A DNA stretch of 64,000 bases from Neodontobutis hainanensis (taxonomy: Eukaryota; Chordata; Actinopteri; Gobiiformes; Odontobutidae), in the NCBI GenBank assembly GCA_024349245.1, contig JALDNG010000548.1, positions 1-64,000 on the forward strand. Direction: 5' to 3'. Numbering within the stretch: position 1 is the stretch's first letter; every line of letters starts with the position of its first letter. Below are positions 11,991-23,955 of this stretch, piece by piece. Under the pieces are notes generated by a model. That model did not search any database, was not told the origin of the DNA, and saw only the letters and a program-made list of their open reading frames with translations. The position numbers were made by a program, and so were the translations under genes.

Positions 11991-14660
11991 AAATGTTTCT
12001 ATCATATAAATAAAAATATATTTACCAAAATACCTGAAAATTAATTATTATGCATTTAAGATGTTGTAAGATATTAATTATGTCATCGCTGTTTTTCTAA
12101 AATCAATAATTTTTTTTCATTTTAATATAATTGAATAAAAGTCGATAATAATATTGAACGGAATTTACTTTCACTAGAAATTATCGAGTTTATTGATATT
12201 TATACTATTTCACAACTTGTGAACAAAATTGTTAATTCGGTCAATTGCGGTAATTAGAGTATCAAAATATTGCCTTTTGTCGATCGATTTCATGATCTTT
12301 ATATTCTAATGTGCATATATTTTACACTTAAATGGATAGACCTGATGAGCTCTCTTGCGACAACGAGATTAAAAGTATGATTATGAGTTATTCTAACTTA
12401 GTATAGAGGATCTCCTATTTATTCATAACGAGATGCGAATATACGTCTTTTATTAGTTTGAACAAATGCTACAAAGACGCGGTCACTCCTAAGAGTCATA
12501 GATGGTGAGGGATCAACAATACTTTACACTTAATTTTGAAACATTGAGAAGGAGGTAGAGACATGAGATTAATGGGAACCACAAAATGTATAAAGATATT
12601 TACTCCTAATGAAGCAAAACTAACATAAATTACTTAAATAAAAATCATAGATTTGGCTCATCCTCACTCTTAATAAAAATAAATAACATATTTTCCTAGT
12701 GTGGTGATGTGGATCTCTAAATATTAATAGAACTTTTTATTAAAAGTTAATTTGATAAAAAATTGTTATTCATACGAAATGATTAATTATGGATCTTTTT
12801 TACATAAGAGAGAAGTCTATGAACTGTCTCAGAAAGGTATATCCACAAATACAGTGATTTTACCTTGAGGAACTATTCTAGAAAAATATCTAGAAAGATG
12901 TTTAGACTAATAAATAATTTATCCGAAATCATTGATGATTTTTTGAATTTTAGTCTCTTGGAAATCTTTAAAATAATCACCACAGTTGGTTTTACTCTGT
13001 TTAATGATTACAATTTTACACTGTATGTATGTCTCAAGATACTTTCTTGTTAAATAATTACAGCACGTATATCAAAGATATTAACCAATTTTATTGTTGG
13101 CCAAACACTCGTAAATGACATTCACACGTTTTATATTTTATTTTAAATACTTTTATTCGAAAATAGCATAATTCTTGCCTTAGATTACTTACATACACAG
13201 ATTCTCGTTATTTTATCTTTCTCCTTTTTCAATGTCTAAATAACTATCTGCTTAAATCACTCAAAAATAATTTTTATAATTACCAAAATATTTTATTTGG
13301 TTTCTTGAAACATCCGATCTCGATAGAACATATCACAAAGAAAGATCAAATTAAAATATTCTCCTTTAAATAAATTTGTTTCATTTCAACGTTTTAAAAG
13401 ATAATTTTTATGGATAATTTAAAATATTTGAATTTTATATAATTTTACATAACTATTGTAAATTTAATTTTACTTGACGTAGAATAACATAATTCAAATA
13501 TATGTGCTAAATATAAATTGATATTTTATAACCGAATAATTTCATTTATGAAATATTCTTTGAATATACTGTTATTTTTCATTTCTTTATGATCAAAAGA
13601 TAATTGTGATAAAATATCTCTTTTACTCAGCAGATTAATCGTTGTCTTAAAAACATTTGTTTACTTATGTTTACGCATGATTATTTTATAACGTCTGCAC
13701 TCGTTATAACCATCTAGTTTATAAAAAAAATTTCAAGCTTAAATTCGATTCGAATAATTGTAATTTAATCATTAACGAGAAAATATAAAACGATAACGAT
13801 TTAAACAAATCTACGTAATACTTTAAAAGATTATTTTCTAATCTTTTAACTGTCCATTCATCGATATAATATACTAAATGATTCTCTTAACACAAAAGTT
13901 GAAAAATAATACTTTTCTGAGTTTAATGATACATATAAATGTTTGCAACAGCATTGAAGAATTAATCACTATCTTAGGCGTTCATAATCCTCAAAAATAT
14001 CTTGATATATAAAAAATAAATTATTCAATTTCCTAATCTTTATATAAAATAAATCAATGATTAGATCAAATTAACTTAGTAATTTAAATATCACTAGATA
14101 ATTAAATACGATGATTATTTTCAGCGCAGGCCTCAATGTATAATATTAAATGTCCGGTTTCATATAATATAATAATATTTAATTATCTTTATTTTTAAGA
14201 TTTTGAATTATCCTTCATTCATCCCTTTGTTTTCCATCTTGTCTGTGTTTTTCACGAAAAATCATAATGTATTCAAACGCTAGTTGTAATCCGCACAGTA
14301 AATATATTTTTGGATGCAACGTTAATTCTCAAGTACTTTAAACAATAATCAGCACAAATATATATAGTTGAGTAAAATTTCATACCATTAAGAAACCTTA
14401 TAATAATGAAATCATAAAATTAATTCATGAGATCGTTTTGACGTAACTTTACATAACCCTTTGTGGGAATTGTTTCAACAAAATAAATGATTTTTGTTAC
14501 TCGTATAATTTTAATTATATTATTTAATTCTGGTTTGAAGTTTGAATATTCGTTGAATTTTGAATCTAAAATTCATGTTACGAAACGGATAGCATCTGAC
14601 TAAGAAAAAATAAAAAACTCTAGAATTCTCCGAAAATTGAAAATTGGTAATCTAATTATA
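11991..14660. repeat. tandem duplication, unit B (~2.67 kb)
   Basis: Second head-to-tail copy of the unit at 9351-11990. The end of unit A (attggtaatttaattat) and the end of unit B (attggtaatctaattat, near 14643) correspond, which gives the unit boundary. The same landmark words recur near 12345 and 13315. Homology stops abruptly near 14660. The remaining ORF at 12865-13053 is the broken counterpart of 10248-10463. Confidence 0.85.
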
Positions 14661-14976
14661 AACAAGAATAAATCTCACAAAAAATATTTGACTATTTTTC
14701 CACTCTGTGACAATTTGGTCGTGATGGTTTATTGAATCTTTATAGGTTGTAAACAATTCAACCGACATTCTCTTGAAATTCAATATATTTTTCAGAGTAA
14801 AAAGCATATTCTGCTTTCTCTGATGAAATATATGCACTCAAATTTTGGTGCGTATCGAGGACAATAACATCAGTCATTCAATTATAACTATCTAAGCGTT
14901 TGTATTAACTTCCGGCAAGATTATAACTCCATATGCATTTATTTTCCATACAGAGGTGGAAATTATTTTAAACATT
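14661..14976. other. spacer before gypsy element 1
   Basis: Unique sequence with a 61-codon minus frame (14837-14652) that overlaps the end of the duplication and resembles nothing. No other signal. Confidence 0.4.
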
Positions 14977-15010
14977 GTAGCATAATTAATAATCGTCAAC
15001 TACAGAAGAC
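14977..15010 (+). repeat. terminal repeat word, element 1 left (LTR relic)
   Basis: Contains gtagcataattaataatcgt then a 14-nt extension ending cagaagac. It recurs at 18911-18943 with one substitution and one missing base. A related stretch (gcgcataattaat) lies in the 3' LTR region of element 2. The full LTR limits cannot be drawn because flanks have diverged. Confidence 0.6.
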
Positions 15011-15929
15011 TAATTATCGTAGTTACCTTAATGTAGAAGCGTACACTAAATTTATGTATACTGCGGCCGAACCCAAATCATAAAATTCTGACAATTACAT
15101 CTGATACAGATATTAGGAAGTGGTTCTAATTTTATAAGAAATCGCTTTGGCTAACGAATAGACCAGTGAGCATCAGCCACTCATTTTGCTTGCCTGTCTG
15201 TACGATGATCTTTAAGGATATGTACTCGTTGTTAAATGCTTTCACCACACCTCAGTCAGAGTAGAAGCTCACTCAAACCATGGATAGAATTTCGAATAAG
15301 CTATGAATATATGAAGACCCTTCGAAGCATTTCAAAGTTTTTCTACAAATGTATAAAATCACCACAATTAATCCGTGGCTTAAGAATGGGAAATAATACA
15401 TCTCCTATCAGAAAGGCTTCCGTTCTTTGAGGAAACCAAGAAAAATTTCATGTTCAAGCAGAATGTCCTTCAATTACTCAGTATTGCTGCAGCTTATCAG
15501 CTCATAGTTCTGTGAGATATGGCTCTTTATGACTTCTATTCAAAGACAGAGACTTTTTAATCTTGAAAAGGTTCATGCTCGATCAGTATCTCTGAAAACA
15601 AAGTGTGTTCTTTTAAGCTTTCTAGGACTGAAACCCAAAATGCATGAGAGGAGCTACCTATAAGGTTGAGGAAAAGTTCAGTCTATCGAATCTTTCCAAA
15701 AATACATAATACTGTCTGCAGAAAGCACGCCAAATAAGTGTGGTCGAAAGCCAATCAACTAGTGATAGTCTAGTATAGGTTATCTGTGGTATGTGACACG
15801 ACAAAGAAGGTACATTAAACGTTTATCCTCTAAATTAAACAAAAATAATTAATATTATTTTCATACATTTTACTCCTCTTGTATTAATGACACGAGTATT
15901 AAGCTGCCATCAGAGATGTTTCTGAAGAA

Positions 15930-16240
15930 GATTCAATCAAAGTCAAGGTTTTTGTCAGCACAGGGTCATGTGTTTCAATTTCCAAAATTAACTATTGATC
16001 AAAAACGTGTGTATTAAGTTCATCATATTTAAATCTTCTAAAAGCTAATGGTTGTCTGAATAATACTGTTGGAGAAGTAGCCATCCATATCAAATGGTCA
16101 TTGGTTGTTATTAGATTGAATCTCCCTGTGATGGGAGAAATACACAGCCAAATGATATGAGGTCGTGACTTCATTTTAGGAAATGATTTGATTGTCGAAA
16201 TTTCTAACTGTGATAGATTGATACCAAAAACAAAAATGTA
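15930..16240 (+). pseudogene. element 1 protease fragment
   Basis: The frame reads KVFVSTGSCVSIS where a retropepsin would have V-D-T-G-S. The catalytic Asp is replaced by Ser, so it is inactive. A second block ending GRDFILGNDLIVEIS (16160-16215) corresponds to the end of the protease in element 2. Stops occur between the blocks. Confidence 0.6.
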
Positions 16241-16429
16241 AAGTCAATGCCTAAGTATCGGAAAATTCATAACATCATTGAATCTATCGTCGAAACATCA
16301 CATCACGTATTTTCTCTATCAAATGATTATGGATGAAAAAATTACTCAAGAATAAAATAGCCACAGATTATATCTTTCCTCAGTGTACATGGCATTATCG
16401 ATTCTCTTTAAATTTAATAATTAAAAGGA

Positions 16430-16690
16430 ACATGCGAGTTAAAGTGTTGAAAACTGTAACCATAAAAGCAAGCAATAGTCAATGGTGTTAAATAATTGCC
16501 GTTGCTAAGAAGAAAGGCGGATGGAATCAACCGTGTGGGTACTTCCGGAAATTCAAAAGGTTACCGAAAAAGATCAATTTTCAATCTCGCTCTGGAATGA
16601 TATATTCTACAAGCTAAATGGGGCGATCCATTTTTCATTATTTTTTATCTGGTTATTGTAAATAGACATTGCAGAAGAAAAAAAGATACA
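16430..16690 (+). pseudogene. element 1 reverse transcriptase fragment
   Basis: Fragments NSQWC and VAKKKGGWNQPCGYFRKFKR match the N-terminal RT block S-PW-SP-V-V-KK--G--R-C-DYR-LN of gypsy elements, with YFRKF in place of DYRKLN. The YxDD region is not recognisable downstream. RNase H could not be located with confidence. Confidence 0.55.
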
Positions 16691-18029
16691 GCATTTTGTT
16701 AATACCTTAGTTTTTTCCGATTTTAAATTTGCTTTCGTTTTGTCTATGTATGGAAGCTAGTAATTTTCAACTCTTATGAATAGTTTATTCCTTAAATGGA
16801 AATGCAAAGGTGTGTATTTGTGTGATATCCTGATTCACTCGTAATCTTATGAAAAAAATCTAGAGGGTATTTCCGATTGACTTAATAAGTTAAGAATAGC
16901 TGGCATTAATCATATTAAAAAGTAGTAATTAAATAATGCCGACTCTGTGAATCAGCTAATATTTTTAATATCAATAAATGGAATCTCTCCTAATCTCTAC
17001 AACATAAAGGCCACTGTCGATTGATGACAAAATAAAATTTATCTGAATAAATTTATTTAATTAAACTATACTCATTTAGAACAAATTTCACCAATCTATC
17101 CGATACAGACTACAATAACAAATAAGCTATTATCAATTAATTTAGCTAGGTTATGGTCAAAATAATGTGGACGGTATTTCGAGTAAATTAAATCTGCATG
17201 TATGCTTATGACACAAATAAATTATCCTAGTCTTAATAAACTACATTATCTCACCTGCTATTTGTTAGAAAAAGAAATTGGGGCTTATTTGTCACAATAT
17301 ATGGAGAGAATGCCTATTCCTTTGGCTTTCTCTGGCCTAGTCTTAACTCGTAAGTATAACTATGCTACTTTGGATAAATAACTTTTTGAAATCTTGTGGG
17401 CATGTTGAAAATTCAGACAGTATCTACTTTGGTCGAATTTTATATAAATAACGAATCGCAACCTACTTTTTCATATAAAGCACAATAGAGACTTGAATGA
17501 GTCCATAATAAATTCATGAGCTTTGAACTATGATTATAAGATAAAATATTTCAAAGTAACCAAAAATGTGACTGATGACGAGGTATCAATGTCAATAAAA
17601 ATATAATTGAATTTACTCCCAATGAATATTTCATTACAAATTTAAAGAATGACAAAGAAACTAAACATAATCGTGGACATTGTAAATCACAAAGAACCAC
17701 TCACATACCCAAGATAATTCGTTTGCTCTATTGACCTTTTAAAGTAATGAATAAACTGATATGATTTAAAAGAATTATTTTAATATTCAGATAAACAGAA
17801 ACAAAACTAGTTGTACATCTGGATATGATTAGACCCATTACCTAACTCTTCAATGAAGAACTCTTATACCTACATGGGAATAAAAAATTCAAAGATTAAT
17901 TAAAATCATTTTTTCCTTAAATAAACACTTAATGGAAATTTCTTTCGAAGTTATATCAAATATGCGATAAACAAATGGAAAAATTTCAAACCTAGAACAA
18001 AACTGGTGCCAATGTCGTGTAATAAACGT

Positions 18030-18425
18030 TTGGCGCAATAGTATGTTGATATTGTGGAACTATTATATGTTAATATAGATGATATTTGTAATATAATAGT
18101 TTTTATGGACTATTTTTCTTTCTGGATTCAGGTGACAGTCGTTTCATTTAAGTCAGCTGAATCAATAGTTAAAATATTCATTTTATTTTGTTTTTAGTTT
18201 GAGAGATACCGAGCATATTCCTTCAGACCGTTTACAGCGTTCAATGCCGCTATATTTGAGAAACTTTTTCAAATTATATGGTTCTCAAAAATCTCAGCAA
18301 ACTACATATCAACCTCATTGTAACAGGTCTAGTTGAAGGTTTCTCATGAAAATTTATGATAGCATAAGATGTCTCATCAATAATGATTCTATCTGGGATT
18401 ATTTAATTGATTACGCGACCCAATT
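18030..18425 (+). pseudogene. element 1 integrase fragment
   Basis: Reads YVDIVE then IIVFMDYFSFWIQ, the first catalytic block of a gypsy integrase. Further on come YGSQKSQQTTYQPHCNR and IYDSIRCLINN followed by WDYLIDYA, matching the PYHP-N-LVER and C-terminal helix region of element 2. Frames change between blocks and stops are present. Confidence 0.65.
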
Positions 18426-18910
18426 TTTACTGATGTAAAGGTATGAAATAAGTTGGAATCTCCATTCGAGATACTCTGGGAAAACTTCATATAACCAATC
18501 TAAGATGTTTCCGCGACATCACAATAGCTCTAAAATTAGATTTTACGAATTATGTAAGAAACTCTATAGGATACAAGAGAAGACTAAATAAATGCAGAAT
18601 AATAGAGATAAAATATTTAAAAATATTATTGTTGAGTGATCATTTACTTGTGAAAAACTCACCATGCTTGGAAACCTGGAACATTTATTCGTTGACCATT
18701 CAAGATCAAATATATTAAACCACCAGTTTATTAACTAGTTTATGTATACAACCAAAATAAGGAAAGTGCCGCTTTAACTGAATGTAAATATGCCAAAACC
18801 CTGTTATAAAGCTTGAGGATTATGAATACATACTCCCATAAATTAGACGACTTAAATATCAAACAGAATTAGAGATATTTCGAAGCATCACTTCACGAAG
18901 GTTGGGATAC

Positions 18911-18943
18911 GTAGCAAAATTAATAATCGTCACTACAGAAGAC
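18911..18943 (+). repeat. terminal repeat word, element 1 right (LTR relic)
   Basis: Matches 14977-15010 (gtagca, ttaataatcgtc, actacagaagac). Lying about 3.9 kb downstream in direct orientation and flanking pol fragments, it is most simply the right LTR remnant. Confidence 0.6.
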
Positions 18944-19318
18944 CCATTCTTATTTTTAAGTCAAAGGCGACACCTACAGGCTTAAACCTCAAATTTGAGG
19001 ATATATCAACGACAATGGATTTATCAATTCAAATTATTAATGATAAATTGTCATAGATATTTGAATAAACAACTTGAAAAATCTTTTTGTGAAAGAAAAC
19101 GTGAAGAATTATAACCATCGATTTAAAATAAAAATTCATGTTAAATCCCATTTATCAAATTTATTCATTGTATAAATGTCTTAGAAAAAAATAGGAAGTG
19201 GTATTATAATAAAATATTGCCGTAATTTGTTAAATTTTAATCAAAAACAATGTTACACTCTTATGCTGCTTCAGACTCAATCATAGTCATTTGTTTGTAT
19301 TTTTCGAATACATTGTTT
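18944..19318. other. spacer
   Basis: AT-rich sequence between gypsy element 1 and the unknown family copy 2. Possibly residual LTR or flank; nothing readable. Confidence 0.4.
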
Positions 19319-19319
19319 C

Positions 19320-20480
19320 GAATTTTATTCTGGTAGAATTACAAAAATTACTATTCCGACAGCAAAATTTATACTTTGATATTCTTTAATATACAAGAGA
19401 TCAATGAGTACTCCACACCAGTTACGTGTTATTTTATCTGAAAATATGGTTCTGCAAATCTATTTTATTTGAATTAAATATACAGGAAACGTTTTTGCAT
19501 CAAATTCAGCATGAGTTCATGAACGTCGTTAAGATATCTACGTGTACATTTATTTCTGTTTATATTATGTTTTCTTGTTAGAAATTGCATACCACAGTAA
19601 AATTCTCTAAAGTTATGAATCAGTTGTTGTGGGAGTGTAACTCTGATTTTTTTGTAATTTTGAATATAACCATGAGTTTCACGATGAGCTAAAATACTTA
19701 ATTCAATTAAAACTTTTTCCAAAAATTTCAATTCGTGTTCACTTGAAGTAAAACATTTGAAATGAATAAAAAAATTTTTGGGTCAAATCTTTTAACAATT
19801 GAAATTATTGGACATCTATGTGACCCCAATAACTAATATGACCATAATTATTTTTTGATGAATAAACGTTAAACGAATTGTAAATCTCATCTTTATGCGA
19901 TCCTAAATTTTGATCTTCTTTATTTCCATGTTCATCGATCTTGTTAAAAATTCCATTTTCGGGATTCCCTGCAAACATATGGACCCTGCTATCAAATTTT
20001 TGCTATTTTTAAGAACTTCTATTGAGTGAGTGATTAATTTCTTTTGATTGTGTTGAATTTTATTTAATAATGTCGTTTCTGTTTCAGATATATGATTTCT
20101 AATGGTTAGGAAACTTTTCTCCAATAAAAATCGTATAAACGTGGTTTATAAACAAAAAATAATGGCATAAGCATCTTCTGGTGTTCCTTGTACTTTCTAT
20201 TTGCTTTCGTTCTTGATGACCAAGCAGCTTCATTATGTGGACTCTTCGATTTTAATTTCAGTGAAGATGAAAGAGATAGATCTTTTTGCGTTATTTTTAA
20301 ATTGTTTAAATTTAAACGTCCCAGCGTAGTTTCGCTCCGTGAAAATCTCGAGGAATGCTTCACAGAGGTCTTTGCATACTGATTAAATTGAGAATTCGAT
20401 GGTATACATTTAACCTCCGTTTGAATGTGATTTTCGTCTTTAATTGGAGAAATTACGATAGATCTTGTAAATATAGCTGA
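19320..20480 (-). CDS. unknown family, copy 2 (longest, structure uncertain)
   Basis: Minus strand, the most complete of three copies. In order: a frame from ~20470 to 20100 reading SRFSRSETTLGRLNLN, AAWSSRTKANRKYKEHQK and YKPRLYDFYWRKVS; a second frame at 20124-19903 (TLLNKIQHNQKKLITHS); an alternative frame at 19995-19820 reading MFAGNPENGIFNKIDEHG; a frame from ~19790 reading NFFIHFKCF; LEKVLIELSILAHRE, KKIRVTLPQQ, MQFLTRKHN and DVHELMLNLMQKRF down to 19480; and a last block NWCGVLIDLLYIKEYQ ending near 19325. A 32-nt GT-AG interval (plus 19454-19485 region) joins the last two blocks in frame. Other joins need either tiny introns or indels, including one apparent slip in an A5T7 run near 19767, so it may be a pseudogene. 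Product unknown. The 5' end is not found; a 68-codon frame at 20825-20619 lies upstream but has no counterpart. Confidence 0.45.
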
Positions 20481-20499
20481 AAGGGTAATATATATTCAT

Positions 20500-21162
20500 A
20501 AGTTTCGTAAATTATTATTTAAGTTAGTAAATCACGCATGATCATATTTTTAATTTTCTGTTCACATGAAAATAATAATTTAATGATTTATCTTAACGAA
20601 ATATTTAGATACCAAAAATTAAAATAATATTAATTTATATATTAAAATAATAAAAATAACATCATCATTCTTGATTATTTGTATAGATTTCAATGCATCA
20701 ACCATCATATGGTAGATTGAATTCTTTGTCTTTTTTAGTATAAGAAATTTCTTTAAATTGAATTGATGAAGTAAATACTGAATTATACGACTTAAAGATA
20801 AGTTTAATTGACGAATTTGACGCATGACATATGATTAATCTTTTTATGTTGTGTTTAATTGTGAAAAATATGAGTTAAAAACTCATTGAAAGCTTATAAT
20901 TCGTTTTTTGAAACTAACTAATTGTCTCAAGAAAGTCAATTAGTATAATACTTTTCTTACGTCTTAAAACGCGCTTCAAATATTAAATGATGATTTATCA
21001 AAATTGCCTAAAAATAAGTTTTTCTTTCATAACTTCCATTTAAAATATATTAATCAAAAAGTAACATTTCATAAGTTATATTTATGTTTCAAATGATAAT
21101 ATCATTTTATTAATTTCACTTTCATTATTCACAGTGTAAACATCTGATTTAACAAAACTTGA
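20500..21162. other. AT-rich spacer
   Basis: Mostly dense stops. The 68-codon minus frame at 20619-20825 is hydrophobic and AT-driven; no resemblance to anything known. No repeat linking it to the gypsy element was seen. Confidence 0.4.
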
Positions 21163-21240
21163 TTATAGTCTGATCATTTAACGACATTAATAATAATTAA
21201 TTATGCGCATATCTGTTATACTACATTATTCCCTCCCACG
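21163..21240 (-). repeat. element 2 polypurine tract and 3' LTR start
   Basis: On the minus strand gtgggagggaa (plus 21229-21239) is a polypurine tract. It is followed four bases later by tgtagtataaca, a plausible LTR start with the usual TG. Similarity with the inverted second copy continues to the word tgatcaga-tataa and ends at 21163. Only about 60 bp of LTR is therefore shared; the rest is lost or diverged. Confidence 0.6.
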
Positions 21241-21338
21241 GGTCATAAGACTGCATTCCGTGAGATTCTTTCTGATCTTCTTAGTTCTGTTACGGGAGGT
21301 GGCAGCTGACCAGTGTTTGGATTTTCTTCCCGCAGATT

Positions 21339-21995
21339 TCAGGAGACTAAGCTGTTTAAATGAGTTTTTATGCGGCGGTCTGGGTCGTAAAGGTAAGTTA
21401 GCTCATATAAAGGGTGTCTTTTTGCTGGAACTCTGAAAGGACCTTCGAAAATTGGTTCTAGTGTTCCTCGAGATATTTTTTCATAAGGACAAAATCTTCG
21501 ACCAAGTAAAAACGTTGACGTCATATTTTCGTCGTTATAACTTTTCATTGCTTCGATACTTTTGTTTGTGTTTACTGAAATTTTTCCATGAATATCCTTC
21601 ATGATATTCTTTAATTTTGTGACATTCGTGCTGGTTGTTCTTAGATTGTTCACTTTGATTCTCCGAGAAAACAAAGTCAATAGGAAGTCTGCTTTTTTAC
21701 CATCAATTAGCTATGCTGGAGTGTATTTGGTAGTTCGGCTCGCACTTGACCTTAGCTATAACGCAATGCAGTCAAGGAATGTATCCCACCTCGGCGAATC
21801 TTCGCGAATAAGACTCCTAATTGCTTCTTTGATTTTTTTGTTGTTTCGCTCCACTAGTCTGTTACATATGGGGTGGTATGGAGTTTTTCGTGTTTTGTGT
21901 GACCCGAGACATGTACACAGATGCTGAAATTGACTTGATTCGAAGGTTGAACCTTGATCAGAGTGAATTTGGTCTGGAATTCCGAATCGAGACAC
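21339..21995 (-). pseudogene. element 2 integrase C-terminal half
   Basis: Frames at 21995-21756 and 21680-21339. The first has MSRFGIPDQIHSDQGSTFES, holding the second catalytic Asp (SDQG), then TPYHPICNRLVERNNKK with the catalytic Glu in LVER. The second ends with EPIFEGPFRVPAKRHPLYEL and RRIKTHLNSL, the usual basic tail of gypsy pol. The two lie in different frames, so at least one frameshift separates them. Confidence 0.85.
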
Positions 21996-22555
21996 GACAA
22001 GGGAAAAAAATCTCGTGCTGCCGTATCTGTTGATTGGTTTGGCACAGCCTGTAATTCAATCCACTTTGAAAAGTCGTCAATGAAGACGATCATATGGCGG
22101 TTTCCGTTGTTTGATAAGGTAAGCGGCCCGATAAAATCGACTTCCCACAATTTTAATGACTTATTGACAGCTATCGGGCAAAGCTCAACCTTTGGAGTGT
22201 AATCTCTGGATTTATAAAGAGAAGAGGTTAAACATCGTGATATATGGTCTGATGTATCATGATCAATACCAGGCCAGTAGCATTGGTTCTTTTTAAGATC
22301 AACGCATTTTTTAATGCCCATATGATTAAGGATTTTATCATGTACCAATGATAGGATATATGGCTTCATCGCCTCTGGTGTAACTGTTTTCTGTCCTCTG
22401 TGGTCTCTGTGATATAGGATGCCCTGGTCAACAATTAGTTTATTTTTATATTTAAACAATCTATCCAAGTAAGAAGAATGCACAATGTTTGTGAGGGTTT
22501 TGGTTCCTGTTAAGTGTTTGACGAGTATCTTGATAACTTTATCCTTTTTGTTCAA
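21854..22555 (-). pseudogene. element 2 integrase N-terminal half
   Basis: A 233-codon frame. It has an HH-CC zinc-binding region (HDKILNHMGIKKCVDL, then YWPGIDHD and ISRCLTSSLYKS, where the second of the paired Cys is lost) and the first catalytic Asp in LWEVDFIGPLTLS, followed by HMIVFIDDFSKWIELQAVPN. The frame then slips, and its last 50 codons are out of register with the integrase continued at 21995. Family role: insertion of retroelement cDNA into the chromosome. Confidence 0.85.
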
Positions 22556-22696
22556 CCCTTATATTTATATATGGCATTATTTCAATTGCATTTATCGACC
22601 TGTATAAGCTATCAGCGATAATATTAGTTTTCCCTTGACGTATACGATATCGACGTCGAATTTCTCTTGTTCAAGGATCAAACGTGTTCGCCGACC

Positions 22697-23077
22697 TCAG
22701 ATATCCTTAATTTGCTTTAAACGTAGGAGGGGATTATGATCTGTTTTCAACGTGAATTTCGACCCGTAAAGATAATACTTAAATTTTCGAACCGCCCAAA
22801 CAATTGCGTTGAGTTCTTTGTTAATAATAGCATAGATGCGTTGAGCATGGTTCAAGCATTGACTTGCAAAAACGATAGGAATTAAATTTTCCGTATTATT
22901 TAGAGAAAGGCAATCTTTGGTAGCTTTTTCTGAAGCGTCACAACTTAGATAAAACTTTTTTTGGAAGTTTGGAAGCACAATTGTGCCAATGTTACTTAAA
23001 GCAACTTTCATTCCATTAAATAATGGTTCACACTCTGACCAAAACGCAGTTGTATTTTTTGATAGTAACTTATTCAA
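22697..23077 (-). pseudogene. element 2 RNase H
   Basis: The 126-codon frame reads FYLSCDASEKATKDCLS (first catalytic Asp in CDAS), IPIVFASQCLNHAQRIYAI with INKELNAIVWAVRKFKYYLY (catalytic Glu in KEL), then FTLKTDHNPLLRL (catalytic Asp in TDH). All three acidic residues are present. Upstream it is separated from RT by a short unreadable gap. Confidence 0.85.
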
Positions 23078-23146
23078 ACATGCGGAATGTCTGTGATAAG
23101 TTCGGTATGAACCTTTGAAAAGTTTTCCAACACCCGAGGAATAACC

Positions 23147-23745
23147 TTAACTCCGATTGATTTGAAGGTGCCTTTCAATCTTTATTGCCTTAATTCCTTC
23201 TCCATTTGCAGATAATCCCGAGTTGGATATTTTGAATCCTAAATATTTAACCTCTTGTAAAGCCAATTTACATTTTTCGAAGTTTAATTTTAGACAACTT
23301 GACCTTATTTTCTGAAAACATTCCTTCAGGTGTTTAATATGTTCCTCCAAACTGGATGAGTCTACCAATATGTCTAAGAAATAAACTAGTGTGTTTGTAG
23401 ATTTCAGACAAAGATTGTCCATCAACCTTTGAAAAGTAGCTGGCGCCTTGCATAGGCCCACCGGGATAACATTAAATTCGTATAAACCTCACCCTGACCA
23501 CGGACAGAAGGCTGTTTTCTCTTTAGACGATTCGTCAAGGCCGATTCGCCAGTAACCTGATTTGAGATCATTAAGCCGATCGAATAAATTATCTCGAATA
23601 AGTAATGTATTTTAACTTTCACCGTTACTTCGTTCAGTTTTCGAAAATCTACGCAGATATGATTACTAACGTTCTTTTTTCTCACTTCAACTACCGGTGC
23701 ACACCACGGGCTTTTACTTTCCCGCATTATTTTTCGATCAAGCAT
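23147..23745 (-). pseudogene. element 2 reverse transcriptase
   Basis: Two overlapping frames. 23745-23422 has MLDRKIMRESKSPWCAPVV, then HICVDFRKLNEVT, typical of RT motifs 1-2. 23461-23147 begins MGLCKAPATFQRLMDN (normally FGLCNAPATFQR) and includes LVYFLDILVDSSSLEEHIKH. The catalytic box that should read Y-L-D-D is Y-F-L-D, so the first of the paired Asp residues is lost and the enzyme is expected to be dead. A frameshift separates the frames. Confidence 0.85.
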
Positions 23746-23955
23746 TGTTTGTATCTGACTGGCTATTTCTTCCTAGAGAAGCGGATATTCTGTTTGGCCT
23801 TGAACAGCGGGGGTTAATATTCTCTGTTATAATTTTGTGGTGGACTGTATGGGTAAATCAGTAGTCATCTTCGGATGATGCAAGCACATTGTGGAAACAT
23901 TCTATTATATCTTGAATGGATCTGAGGGACGTTCAGTAGTTGCAAAACATTTTTT

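Larger units (their letters stand above)
14977..18943 (+). mobile_element. gypsy element 1, heavily decayed
   Basis: A Ty3/gypsy-type retroelement relic on the plus strand. Protease, reverse transcriptase and integrase fragments occur in the canonical order between two matching terminal words. Every domain carries stops and frameshifts. Its protease and integrase fragments are closest, within this window, to element 2 at 21.2-25.1 kb (GRDFI-LIVEI versus GRDFI-LIIDI; the PYHP-CNRLVE block), so the two belong to the same family. Much more mutated than element 2, hence an older insertion. Gag should lie at 15.05-15.9 kb; a 64-codon frame at 15236-15430 may be part of it but is not recognisable. 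Confidence 0.7.

Noticed and set aside
21203..22202. Plus-strand ORFs across gypsy element 2
   Set aside because: Antisense shadows of the integrase frames on the minus strand.
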